In this document: in pieces, positions 1 through 5,504 of the stretch
Layout: every line of letters starts with the position of its first letter
Numbering within the stretch: position 1 is the stretch's first letter
NCBI GenBank assembly: GCA_021808185.1
Contig: JAKBCB010000245.1
Location: 1 to 5,967, forward strand
Direction of reading: 5' to 3'
Length of the DNA stretch: 5,967 bases
Source of the DNA: Pseudomonadota bacterium
GTDB lineage: Bacteria; Pseudomonadota; Alphaproteobacteria; Acetobacterales; Acetobacteraceae
The notes under the pieces: generated by a model
What the model was told of the DNA's origin: nothing
The model's database searches: none
What the model saw: the letters and a program-made list of their open reading frames with translations, nothing else
Translations under genes and position numbers: made by a program

Positions 1-1043
1 TCCTGCGGCTGGAACCCGGCGACGACGTTGTCGCCGAGCGCCACGGGATGCGCGTAAAAATCCGCTTCCGACAGCAGCAGGCTGTGGTCGGACCCAGCCT
101 TGTCCTGCAATCCGACACGGACAAACAGGCCGTGGTACTCCACGGCCGTCACTTCGGCGGCGAGCCTGTTGGTCTGCTCCGCCCCCGCCATCAGGCTCAT
201 CCGGTCGGTGCGCACCGCGAGCCGCACGCGGCCGTTCCCGGCCGGCGGCAGCGGTTCATCGACGCGGATGACATTGCCATCGGCCAGCGCCAGCGCGCCG
301 CCCTTCATCTCGCATTCCAGGATGTTGTGGCCGCCCATGAAGCGGGCGACGAACGGCGTGCGCGGCTTCTCGAACACCGCGCGCGGCGCCTCGCTTTGCA
401 GGATGTGGCCGCGCTCCATCACCACGATCAGGTCGGCCAACGCCAGCGCCTCGTCCTGCGCGTGGGTGACGTGGACGAACGTGATGCCGAGGTCGCGCTG
501 CAACCGCTTGAGTTCCTCGCGCATCTTGCCGCGCAGAAACGGATCGAGCGCCGACAGCGGCTCGTCCAGCAGCAGCACTGAAGGGTTGGTGATCAGCGCG
601 CGCGCCAGCGCCACGCGTTGCTGCTGCCCGCCGGACAACTGCGCCGGCTTGCGGTCCGCCATTTCGGGCAGATGCACCCGCTGGAGCATCTCCCGCGCCT
701 TGGCCCGCCGCTCCTCCTTGCCGACGCCACGCATGCGCAGGCTGAAGGCGACGTTGTCGAGGCACGTCAGATGCGGAAACAGCGCGTAGCTCTGGAACAT
801 CATCGCCGTGCCGCGCCGCGCCGGCGGCAGGTCGGTGACGTTGCGTCCGCCGATCAGAATATCGCCGTCGCTGGCTTTCTCGTGTCCGGCGATCATGCGC
901 AGCGTCGAGGTCTTGCCGCAGCCGGACGGGCCGATCAGGCAGCAATAGCTGCCGGACGGGATGCGCAGGTCGATTGCGTCCACCGCCGTGACGGCGCCGT
1001 AGCGCTTCGATACCCCGATCAATTCCACCCCTGCCTCGGGCAT
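1..1043 (-). CDS. ABC importer ATP-binding protein, spermidine/putrescine (PotA) type, 3' end cut by window edge
   Basis: This is the cytoplasmic ATPase that powers an ABC importer. 347 residues are visible, with no stop before the left edge. Seen in order: Walker A GPSGCGKT (38-45), Q-loop Q84 in MFQSYALFPH, signature LSGGQQQR (136-143), Walker B LLLDEP (157-162), D-loop SALD (164-167) and switch histidine H194 in VTHAQDEA. A TOBE-like regulatory domain runs from about residue 240 to the edge. Family members are about 350-380 residues, so little is missing. The ATG at 1043 follows an AGGAGG (1048-1053) by 4 nt. The polyamine-type assignment comes from overall similarity to PotA-like ATPases; related ATPases for iron, sulfate or sugar phosphates look alike, so the substrate is uncertain. 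Permease and binding-protein genes are not in view and may lie beyond the left edge. A sigma-54 promoter lies just upstream, so the gene has its own nitrogen-type control besides any read-through from the aminotransferase gene. Confidence 0.93.
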   Translation of the reverse strand, partial: MPEAGVELIGVSKRYGAVTAVDAIDLRIPSGSYCCLIGPSGCGKTSTLRMIAGHEKASDGDILIGGRNVTDLPPARRGTAMMFQSYALFPHLTCLDNVAFSLRMRGVGKEERRAKAREMLQRVHLPEMADRKPAQLSGGQQQRVALARALITNPSVLLLDEPLSALDPFLRGKMREELKRLQRDLGITFVHVTHAQDEALALADLIVVMERGHILQSEAPRAVFEKPRTPFVARFMGGHNILECEMKGGALALADGNVIRVDEPLPPAGNGRVRLAVRTDRMSLMAGAEQTNRLAAEVTAVEYHGLFVRVGLQDKAGSDHSLLLSEADFYAHPVALGDNVVAGFQPQ

Positions 1044-1087
1044 CCCACCTCCTGTGTCACGTTGCCGCCGACGCGCCGATCGGACTG

Positions 1088-1103
1088 AGCAAGTGGCGTG
1101 CCA
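1088..1103 (-). promoter_or_regulatory. Sigma-54 (RpoN) promoter for the ABC ATPase gene
   Basis: Read on the minus strand the site is TGGCACG-CCAC-TTGCT. It matches all twelve defined positions of the sigma-54 consensus TGGCACG-N4-TTGCW, with the required 10 bp between the -24 GG and the -12 GC. With the -12 C at 1089, transcription should start near 1077. That gives a leader of about 34 nt that includes the AGGAGG at 1048-1053. Position and orientation fit the ATPase gene. Sigma-54 promoters need an ATP-dependent enhancer-binding protein, commonly of the NtrC class for nitrogen functions; which activator acts here is unknown. Confidence 0.85.
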
Positions 1104-1136
1104 GGGAATGGCCGCAGAGCGGACGGGGATGGTGGC

Positions 1137-1160
1137 GACCGATCTGCCTAAGGATCGGTC
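1137..1160. promoter_or_regulatory. Inverted repeat upstream of the sigma-54 promoter, candidate activator site
   Basis: GACCGATC (1137-1144) and GATCGGTC (1153-1160) form a perfect 8-bp dyad around an 8-nt spacer. Its centre lies about 71 bp upstream of the start predicted from the sigma-54 site. The half-sites are 16 bp apart, about one and a half helical turns. That suits a dimeric regulator such as a sigma-54 enhancer-binding protein, though upstream activating sites usually lie a little further away. It also lies 33 bp past the aminotransferase stop, so it could instead be a transcript-end hairpin. No T-run follows it on the minus strand, which argues against an intrinsic terminator. Confidence 0.5.
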
Positions 1161-1193
1161 ACTTCATGACACTCGTTCAGGCGGGCGCGTGGC

Positions 1194-2492
1194 TCAGTGC
1201 AGCAAGTGGCCGCGCACGGAGATGAACTCGCCCACGGCCTCGGCAAACGCGTCGGCGTCCGCCTCGGTCAGCGGCAGCGACAGCGCCATCATGCCGCGCC
1301 GGGCCAGCCAGAAGCCGGCGCGCAGCATGTCGAAGAAGAACAGATCACGCGCCGCCGCGTTGCCAAGGGCCGCCTGGGCGGGCGTGCGCGGTGCTTCGGG
1401 CAGCATGTGCACGGCCAGCAGCGAGCCGATGCCGGTGAAGCGCATCGGTACCCCCGCGCCCTCGGCCAGCGCGTTCAGCCGCAGGCGCAGCCGCTCGCCG
1501 TAGGCGCTGAGCGCGAGCGTCGCACTCGCGGGATAAACCTCGGTGAGGGCCGCAATCCCGGCGGCCATGGTCAGCACGTTGTTGTTGAACGTGCCCGCGT
1601 GCGGCAGCGCGCCGGGGCGGCTCGGGTCGAAGCGGTCGATCAGGTCCGCCCGCCCGCCGAACGCGCCGAACGACATGCCGCCACCGACATATTTGCCCAG
1701 CGTCATCAGGTCCGGCGTCACCCCCATCGCCGCCCCCAGCCCGTGCGGCGCGAGGCGGGAGGTCATCACCTCGTCGAAGATCAGCAACGCGCCGTGGCGC
1801 TCGGTCGCCGAGCGCAGCGCGCGCAGGAACTCAGGTGTCGCGGCAATGCAGCCGCCACCACCCAGCATCGGCTCCAGGATCACGGCGGCGAGCGTGTCGC
1901 CGTGCGCCGCGATCAGCGCGAGCGTGGCCTCGGTGTCGTTGTACGGGGCCACGACGAAGTCGAACGGCACATTGATGTTCGGCCCGCCGCTGAACACGAA
2001 GACGCTGCCGTGATAGCCGCCCTGGAACACCATCACCTTCGGCCGGACGGTGGTGGCGACCGCGAGGCTGATCGCCAGCAGGTTCGCCTCCGTCCCCGAA
2101 TTGGTGAAACGCAGCCGCTGCATCGCCGGGAAGCGCTCGCACACCAGTTCGGCGAAGCGCGGCTCGTACTGGTTATGGCCGCCAAGGCTAATGCCGTTAG
2201 CCATCGCCTCCGTCACCGCCCGGCGGATCGCCGGGTGCGAGTGGCCCGCCACACCCGCGGTAAACTCGCCCAGCAGGTCGGTGTAGGCGTGCCCGTCCAG
2301 ATCCCACAGCCGTGCCCCTTCGCCGCGCGCGAAGCCGAGCGGGAACGGGTCGTAATACAGCACCGAGCGCGTATTCCCGCCCGGCATCGAGGCACAGGCC
2401 CGCTCGTGCCGGGCGCGGCTAGCGGGGTTTCGGGCGGCGTAGTCCCGGCGGGCGTCGTCCAGGGCGGCATCGAGCGTGGCGTTGCGCGGCAT
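1194..2492 (-). CDS. Class III PLP aminotransferase, beta-phenylalanine (beta-amino acid) aminotransferase type
   Basis: A 432-residue fold-type I PLP enzyme that probably moves an amino group from a beta-amino acid to 2-oxoglutarate in the cytoplasm. Seen: MPGGNTR (36-42), NSGTEAN (131-137, phosphate loop), GGYHG (158-162, PLP-stacking Tyr), FDEVMTSRLAPHGL (239-252, Asp240 for the pyridine nitrogen), LGKYVGGGMSFGAFGG (265-280, Schiff-base Lys267) and HAGTFNNN (298-305). From memory, the beta-phenylalanine aminotransferase of Variovorax paradoxus (434 aa, Lys267) shares these blocks nearly word for word, including the N-terminal NPAS and RSVL-Y-PFPL stretches and the C-terminal SLPLT. Its two carboxylate-binding arginines, Arg41 and Arg398, appear to match Arg42 and Arg399 here. 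Automatic annotation may call it glutamate-1-semialdehyde aminomutase (HemL), its nearest famous relative, but the HemL N-terminal PGGVNSPVR-type motif is absent. The ATG at 2492 follows GGAGGA (2499-2504) by 6 nt. It sits 62 bp after the Cache gene, probably co-transcribed. The exact substrate is inferred. Confidence 0.9.
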   Translation of the reverse strand: MPRNATLDAALDDARRDYAARNPASRARHERACASMPGGNTRSVLYYDPFPLGFARGEGARLWDLDGHAYTDLLGEFTAGVAGHSHPAIRRAVTEAMANGISLGGHNQYEPRFAELVCERFPAMQRLRFTNSGTEANLLAISLAVATTVRPKVMVFQGGYHGSVFVFSGGPNINVPFDFVVAPYNDTEATLALIAAHGDTLAAVILEPMLGGGGCIAATPEFLRALRSATERHGALLIFDEVMTSRLAPHGLGAAMGVTPDLMTLGKYVGGGMSFGAFGGRADLIDRFDPSRPGALPHAGTFNNNVLTMAAGIAALTEVYPASATLALSAYGERLRLRLNALAEGAGVPMRFTGIGSLLAVHMLPEAPRTPAQAALGNAAARDLFFFDMLRAGFWLARRGMMALSLPLTEADADAFAEAVGEFISVRGHLLH

Positions 2493-2525
2493 GGCGCGTC
2501 CTCCGGCTGGAAGGCCGCATCGCAG

Positions 2526-2543
2526 CGCGCCGGCGCCGGCGCG
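2526..2543. repeat. Perfect 18-bp GC palindrome between the Cache and aminotransferase genes
   Basis: CGCGCCGGCGCCGGCGCG reads the same on both strands. It lies 11 bp past the Cache stop codon and 21 bp before the aminotransferase Shine-Dalgarno. As RNA it could form a short GC hairpin that trims or slows the transcript between the two genes. In DNA this rich in GC, low-complexity palindromes also arise easily, and no T-run follows, so a function is only possible. Confidence 0.4.
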
Positions 2544-2554
2544 TCAACCGGCGG

Positions 2555-3010
2555 CTATTTGTAGTAGCCGACGCCGCAGATCAGGCCGTTGACCTTGGTG
2601 TAGAAGGTTTCCTTCGGCACCGGCCCGGTGGTGCCGGGGCGCGGCCACATGTAGCCGATCTCGCTCACCTTGCCTTCCTGCGCGGTGCGCATGATCTGCA
2701 AGCCGAACTGCTTGCCATTCTTGTCCGCCTCGTCGGCGAGGTTTTCGCCGAGCCGGCTGGGGTGCGCGACCACGGTGCCGTTCAGCGTGGCGCAGAACGG
2801 GTACAGGTCGCGGTCGCGGAACCCGTCCTCGCCCTTGATGAATTTCGCCAGCGCCGCCGCCCTGTCCGCCTTCACCGCGGCAACCGCGCGGTCGAGCATC
2901 GCGCGGGCCTGCGTGGCGCTGCCGAGCTGCTGGGCACGCACGCCAGAATGCGGCAGCGCCAACCCCAGCAGGGCCACCGCGCCAAGCAAGATCCTACGTT
3001 TCACGCGCAT
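2555..3010 (-). CDS. Exported stand-alone single-Cache-domain protein
   Basis: A 151-residue protein, probably periplasmic. The N-terminus MRVKRR, a hydrophobic stretch (7-20) and VRA-QQ at 24-28 form a Sec-type signal peptide with likely cleavage after Ala26. The remainder matches the single Cache (sCache_2-like) fold: DLYPFCATLNGTVVAHP (68-84), a G-N-L-A-D-x-x-D-K-N-G-K segment (88-100), the GYMWPRPG segment (119-126) and the ending TFYTKVNGLICGVGYYK. Cys73 and Cys145 could pair as a disulfide once exported. Cache domains usually form the ligand-sensing part of chemoreceptors and sensor kinases, where they bind small amines, amino acids or organic acids. Here nothing follows the domain: no membrane anchor and no signalling module. 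It may be a soluble ligand binder serving the neighbouring uptake and aminotransferase functions, which is inference. The ATG at 3010 follows GGGGGA (3015-3020) by 4 nt. It is the first gene of the minus-strand group. Confidence 0.85.
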   Translation of the reverse strand: MRVKRRILLGAVALLGLALPHSGVRAQQLGSATQARAMLDRAVAAVKADRAAALAKFIKGEDGFRDRDLYPFCATLNGTVVAHPSRLGENLADEADKNGKQFGLQIMRTAQEGKVSEIGYMWPRPGTTGPVPKETFYTKVNGLICGVGYYK

Positions 3011-3092
3011 TGTTTCCCCCGTCTTATTGCTTCCCCGCTCCGGGCGGACTGTCGCGGCTCGGCACTCCCCCCGCGCTGCCGGCCGCTGGAAA

Positions 3093-3124
3093 TCGACCCG
3101 GCCCCGGTCGAGAAAAGCATAATA
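3093..3124. promoter_or_regulatory. AT-rich patch with dyad in the divergent gap, candidate promoter/operator
   Basis: This is the only AT-rich spot between the diverging Cache and dehydrogenase genes. It holds CATAAT (3118-3123) on plus and TATTAT (3124-3119) on minus, both resembling a -10 hexamer. A 6-bp dyad, TCGACC (3093-3098) and GGTCGA (3106-3111), adjoins it. No convincing -35 at normal spacing is visible for either direction; the best plus-strand candidate, TCGACC at 3093, is 19 bp away. This is a weak, position-based call. Confidence 0.25.
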
Positions 3125-3156
3125 CAGCCCCCTCGTGCTGTCGCCTCACGAACCCA

Positions 3157-3209
3157 GCACCGGACAGGCCCGCCCCCGGACGGGGCGTGCCAACCGACGC
3201 GTCCGGTGC
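3157..3209 (+). promoter_or_regulatory. Nested inverted repeat in the dehydrogenase leader
   Basis: GCACCGGAC (3157-3165) pairs perfectly with GTCCGGTGC (3201-3209). Inside it, GGC-C-CGCCCC (3167-3176) pairs with GGGGCG-T-GCC (3182-3191) around a 5-nt loop, with one mismatch. The outer arm ends 22 nt before the GGGGAGGAA ribosome site at 3232-3240. If transcribed, the leader could fold into a long interrupted stem; as DNA, the 9-bp arms could be an operator. I recognise no known riboswitch. Confidence 0.4.
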
Positions 3210-3249
3210 CACAATGGCGTTCCAGAAGTTCGGGGAGGAACGGCCGAAG

Positions 3250-4008
3250 ATGAGTGCGGACCAGAAAATCGCGTTGGTCACCGGTGCCGGCAGCGGCGTG
3301 GGGCGGGCCGCGACGTTGGCCTTGCTGGCGGAGGGCTACACCGTGGTGCTCGCCGGGCGCCGGGCTGACGCGCTGGCGGAGACCATCAAGCTGGCCGGCC
3401 CGCATGGCGCGCGCGGGCACGCGATTCCAGCCGACGTGACCGACCCCGCCTCGGTCGACGCCCTGTTCGCCGCCGTGAAGGACAGGTTCGGCCGGCTGGA
3501 CGTGCTGTTCAACAACGCCGGCGGCAACACGCCGACGACAAACTTCGGCGACCTGACCTGGGAGCAGTGGCGCTCGGTCGTGTCCGTCAACCTCGACGGC
3601 GCCTTCCTGGTGGCCAATCGCGCCTACCGGATGATGCGCGACCAGACCCCGCGCGGCGGGCGCATCATCAACAACGGCTCGATCAGTGCTCACACGCCGC
3701 GTTTCGGTTCGACGCCGTACACCGCCTCCAAGCACGCCATCACCGGCCTGACCAAGACCATCGCGCTCGACGGGCGCCAGCACGACATCGCCTGCGGCCA
3801 GATCGACATCGGCAACGCCGCCTCACCCATGACGGCGCGGATGAGCGGCGGCGTGCCGCAGGCGGACGGCTCGCTGAAGCCGGAGCCGACCATGGACGTC
3901 GCCAATGTCGGCCGCACCATCGTCTATATGGCCGGGCTGCTGCCCGACGCGAACGCGCTGTTCGTCACCGTCATGGCGACGAAGATGCCGTTCGTCGGGC
4001 GCGGCTGA
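3250..4008 (+). CDS. Classical short-chain dehydrogenase/reductase (SDR), substrate unknown
   Basis: A 252-residue cytoplasmic NAD(P)-dependent oxidoreductase of the classical SDR family, at the usual length of about 250. Seen: cofactor motif TGAGSGVG (11-18), ADV (61-63) contacting the adenine ring, NNAG (88-91), active-site Asn114 in NLDG, Ser144 in NNGS, and Tyr157/Lys161 in YTASK, giving the full Asn-Ser-Tyr-Lys tetrad. After the second strand come Arg37-Arg38 rather than an acidic residue, which favours NADP(H). The C-terminus (DIGNAASPMTARM, then YMAGLLPDANALFVTVMATKMPFVGRG with the run broken for length) resembles a group of uncharacterised proteobacterial SDRs; I cannot name the reaction. 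The ATG at 3250 is chosen because GGGGAGGAA (3232-3240) lies 9 nt before it and the protein then begins six residues before the first beta strand. An in-frame ATG at 3214 lacks a ribosome site. It is transcribed alone, diverging from the Cache gene and converging on the methyltransferase gene. Confidence 0.92.
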   Translation: MSADQKIALVTGAGSGVGRAATLALLAEGYTVVLAGRRADALAETIKLAGPHGARGHAIPADVTDPASVDALFAAVKDRFGRLDVLFNNAGGNTPTTNFGDLTWEQWRSVVSVNLDGAFLVANRAYRMMRDQTPRGGRIINNGSISAHTPRFGSTPYTASKHAITGLTKTIALDGRQHDIACGQIDIGNAASPMTARMSGGVPQADGSLKPEPTMDVANVGRTIVYMAGLLPDANALFVTVMATKMPFVGRG

Positions 4009-4018
4009 TACCGCGGTA
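4009..4018. repeat. 10-bp palindrome directly after the dehydrogenase stop codon
   Basis: TACCGCGGTA is a perfect palindrome that begins at the base after the TGA and ends one base before the large inverted repeat. It may be a chance SacII-like site or part of the same structured region. No function can be assigned. Confidence 0.3.
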
Positions 4019-4019
4019 A

Positions 4020-4147
4020 GCAAGGCCAAGGGCGCTGCCCTTGGAACCCGCTCAAGGCAGAGCCTTGAGAATCCATTCAATTCTTTATGAATGGATTGCA
4101 AAGGCTTTGCCTTTGCTGGAGTCCAGAGGCGAAGTCTTTGGCCTTGC
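4020..4147. repeat. 128-bp nested palindromic element (five hairpins, terminal inverted repeats) filling a convergent gap
   Basis: The arms at 4020-4079 and 4088-4147 are inverted copies around an 8-nt AT-rich loop, with 43 of 60 positions identical by hand count. The outermost 10 bp (GCAAGGCCAA) and innermost 10 bp (AATCCATTCA) match perfectly. Each arm also folds on itself into two 19-nt hairpins (8-bp stems, 3-nt loops): 4026-4044, 4051-4069, 4098-4116 and 4123-4141. The fourth has two G-T pairs on plus. These are four copies of a 25-nt unit, each a hairpin followed by A-(A/C)-(C/T)-CC: two on plus (4026-4050, 4051-4075) and two on minus (4116-4092, 4141-4117). The element starts 12 bp after one stop codon and ends 3 bp before the other. 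No T-run, target duplication or coding sequence is visible. It looks like a non-coding, possibly mobile palindromic repeat that may separate the two transcripts. From memory, similar hairpin-rich intergenic sequences occur in Acetobacteraceae. Confidence 0.85.
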
Positions 4148-4149
4148 CC

Positions 4150-5430
4150 TCAGAGCGGCCGCAACTCGGGGATCGCCACCCACAGCCTTGTGCCCTGGCG
4201 TCGCAGCGGGCCCAGATCGCACGCGATCTCCTCGGCGAGGTTCCAGGGCAGGATCACGATGTTATCCGGCTTCTCGCGCAGCAGCGTGTCGGGCGGCAGC
4301 ACCGGGATGTGGCAGCCCGGCACCAGCTTGAACTGCTTGGCCGGGTTGTTATCGACGACAAACGGCATGTCCGCCTCGGTCACGCCGCAGGTGTTGAGCA
4401 GGGTGCTGCCCTTGGCGGCAGCGCCGTAGCCGGCCACGCGCCGCCCGGCCCGCCGCTCGGCGGCGAGGAACGCGCGGAAGGCGCGCTGCACCTGCCGCAC
4501 CCGTGGCGCGAACCCGGCATAGCCCTCCGGCGTGTCCAACCGCGCCGCCCGCTCCCCCGCGCGCACCTGCGCGAGGCCCGGCTGCTCGGCGAAGGCCGCG
4601 CCGGCGTGGCAGATATACACCCGCAGCGAACCGCCATGCGTCGGCAACTCCTCGACATCGAAGGCACGCAGGCCGACCGCGCGCAACAGCCGCTCCAGCA
4701 CCAGCAGCGTGAGATACGAGTAGTGCTCGTGATAGATCGTGTCGAACTGCACGTCCTCGATCAGCCGCAGCAAATGCGGGAATTCGACGGTGGCCACGCC
4801 GTTCGCCGCCAGGACGCGCGCCATCCCGCCGACAAAGCCGGTGATGTCCGGCACATGCGCCAGCACATTGTTCGCCACCAGCAGATCGGCCCGCACGCCG
4901 CGACCCGCCATGCCGCGCGCGGTGGCGGTGCCGAAGAACGCCACCTCGGTCGGCACGCCCCGGGCGCGCGCGACGGCGGCGATGTTGGCCGCCGGTTCGA
5001 CGCCGAGGACCGGGATGCCCTCGCCCACGAAATGCTGCAACAGATAGCCGTCGTTGGAGGCGATCTCGACCACCAGCGACTCCGCGTGCAGGCCGAAGCG
5101 GCGGATCACCGTCCGCGCGTAGCGCCGCGCGTGCTCCACCCAACTGGAGGATACCGAGGACAGATACACATAGTCGGAGAAGATGCCGTCTGGCGGCACC
5201 ACCGTGTCCAACTGCGCCAGCAGGCATACCTCGCAGACGCGCAGGCGCAGGCTCCAGGCGCGGTCGAGCCCGAGTGCGGCTTGCGCTTGCGTGACAAAGG
5301 CATTGGCGAGCGGCGTCGCGCCGAGATCGACCAGCGTGCGCGTCAGCGCCGCGCCGCAAATCCGGCAACACGGCACGGGATCGGCCAGCGGGCGCAACTG
5401 CCGCGCGCGAGAGAGGGCGATCACATGCAT
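4150..5430 (-). CDS. NDP-sugar C-methyltransferase (zinc-binding N-domain, SAM domain, C-terminal domain)
   Basis: A 426-residue SAM-dependent methyltransferase of the family that adds a methyl branch to a ring carbon of a nucleotide-activated 4-keto-deoxysugar (relatives TylC3, NovU, TcaB9; about 410 aa). Seen: zinc-site cysteines C22/C25 (CRICG) and C66/C69 (CEVC); SAM motif EIASNDGYLL (122-131) and acidic E145 in GVEPA; NNVLAHVPD (187-195); catalytic YHEH (233-236), which fits the Tyr-x-Glu-His group of TcaB9; HGGSLRVY (265-272); and a C-terminal Rossmann-like domain with GYGAAAKG (334-341), DNNPAKQ (360-366) and ILPWNLAEE. The chosen ATG at 5430 has GGGGGA (5438-5443) 7 nt upstream and puts the first zinc cysteine near residue 22, as in relatives. 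The frame stays open further upstream, but only into the rfbF coding region. It follows rfbF by 74 bp and is probably co-transcribed. The acting sugar is probably CDP-linked, by context only. Confidence 0.92.
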   Translation of the reverse strand: MHVIALSRARQLRPLADPVPCCRICGAALTRTLVDLGATPLANAFVTQAQAALGLDRAWSLRLRVCEVCLLAQLDTVVPPDGIFSDYVYLSSVSSSWVEHARRYARTVIRRFGLHAESLVVEIASNDGYLLQHFVGEGIPVLGVEPAANIAAVARARGVPTEVAFFGTATARGMAGRGVRADLLVANNVLAHVPDITGFVGGMARVLAANGVATVEFPHLLRLIEDVQFDTIYHEHYSYLTLLVLERLLRAVGLRAFDVEELPTHGGSLRVYICHAGAAFAEQPGLAQVRAGERAARLDTPEGYAGFAPRVRQVQRAFRAFLAAERRAGRRVAGYGAAAKGSTLLNTCGVTEADMPFVVDNNPAKQFKLVPGCHIPVLPPDTLLREKPDNIVILPWNLAEEIACDLGPLRRQGTRLWVAIPELRPL

Positions 5431-5504
5431 GCGCGCGTCCCCCGGACCGCCATGCCGAGTGTGGCGAGCCCCACCAGACGAACGATCGGTCCCTGCATGG
5501 CGGG

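Noticed and set aside
1197..2564. A 455-codon open frame on the plus strand opposite the aminotransferase
   Set aside because: Arg/His/Gln-rich low-information translation, an antisense shadow. The minus-strand aminotransferase is unmistakable.
3060..3075. GG-N10-GC on the plus strand as a sigma-54 promoter for the dehydrogenase
   Set aside because: Only GGCAC and GC match (7 of 12 positions), the TT before GC is missing and the leader would be over 160 nt.
3177..3192. A second TGGCACG on the minus strand upstream of the Cache gene (3192-3186)
   Set aside because: The -12 half is GTCCG instead of TTGCW, so the essential GC is absent.
3010..3249. An N-terminal extension of the dehydrogenase starting at a TTG at 3010 or the ATG at 3214
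   Set aside because: The extension is Pro/Arg-rich with no fold, and neither start has a ribosome site. The ATG at 3250 has a strong one and gives the standard SDR N-terminus.
4020..4147. Reading the tandem hairpins as a CRISPR array or as an ordinary intrinsic terminator
   Set aside because: Units are inverted in two directions with no unique spacers, and no T-run follows any stem on either strand. Flanking bases also show no target duplication (GGTAA left, CCTCA right), so insertion by a transposase is not proven either.
5421..5498. A 25-codon frame (ATG at 5498) between rfbF and the methyltransferase, ending over the latter's start
   Set aside because: No clear ribosome site, no recognisable sequence, and the length is within chance. 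Translational coupling is possible but unsupported.
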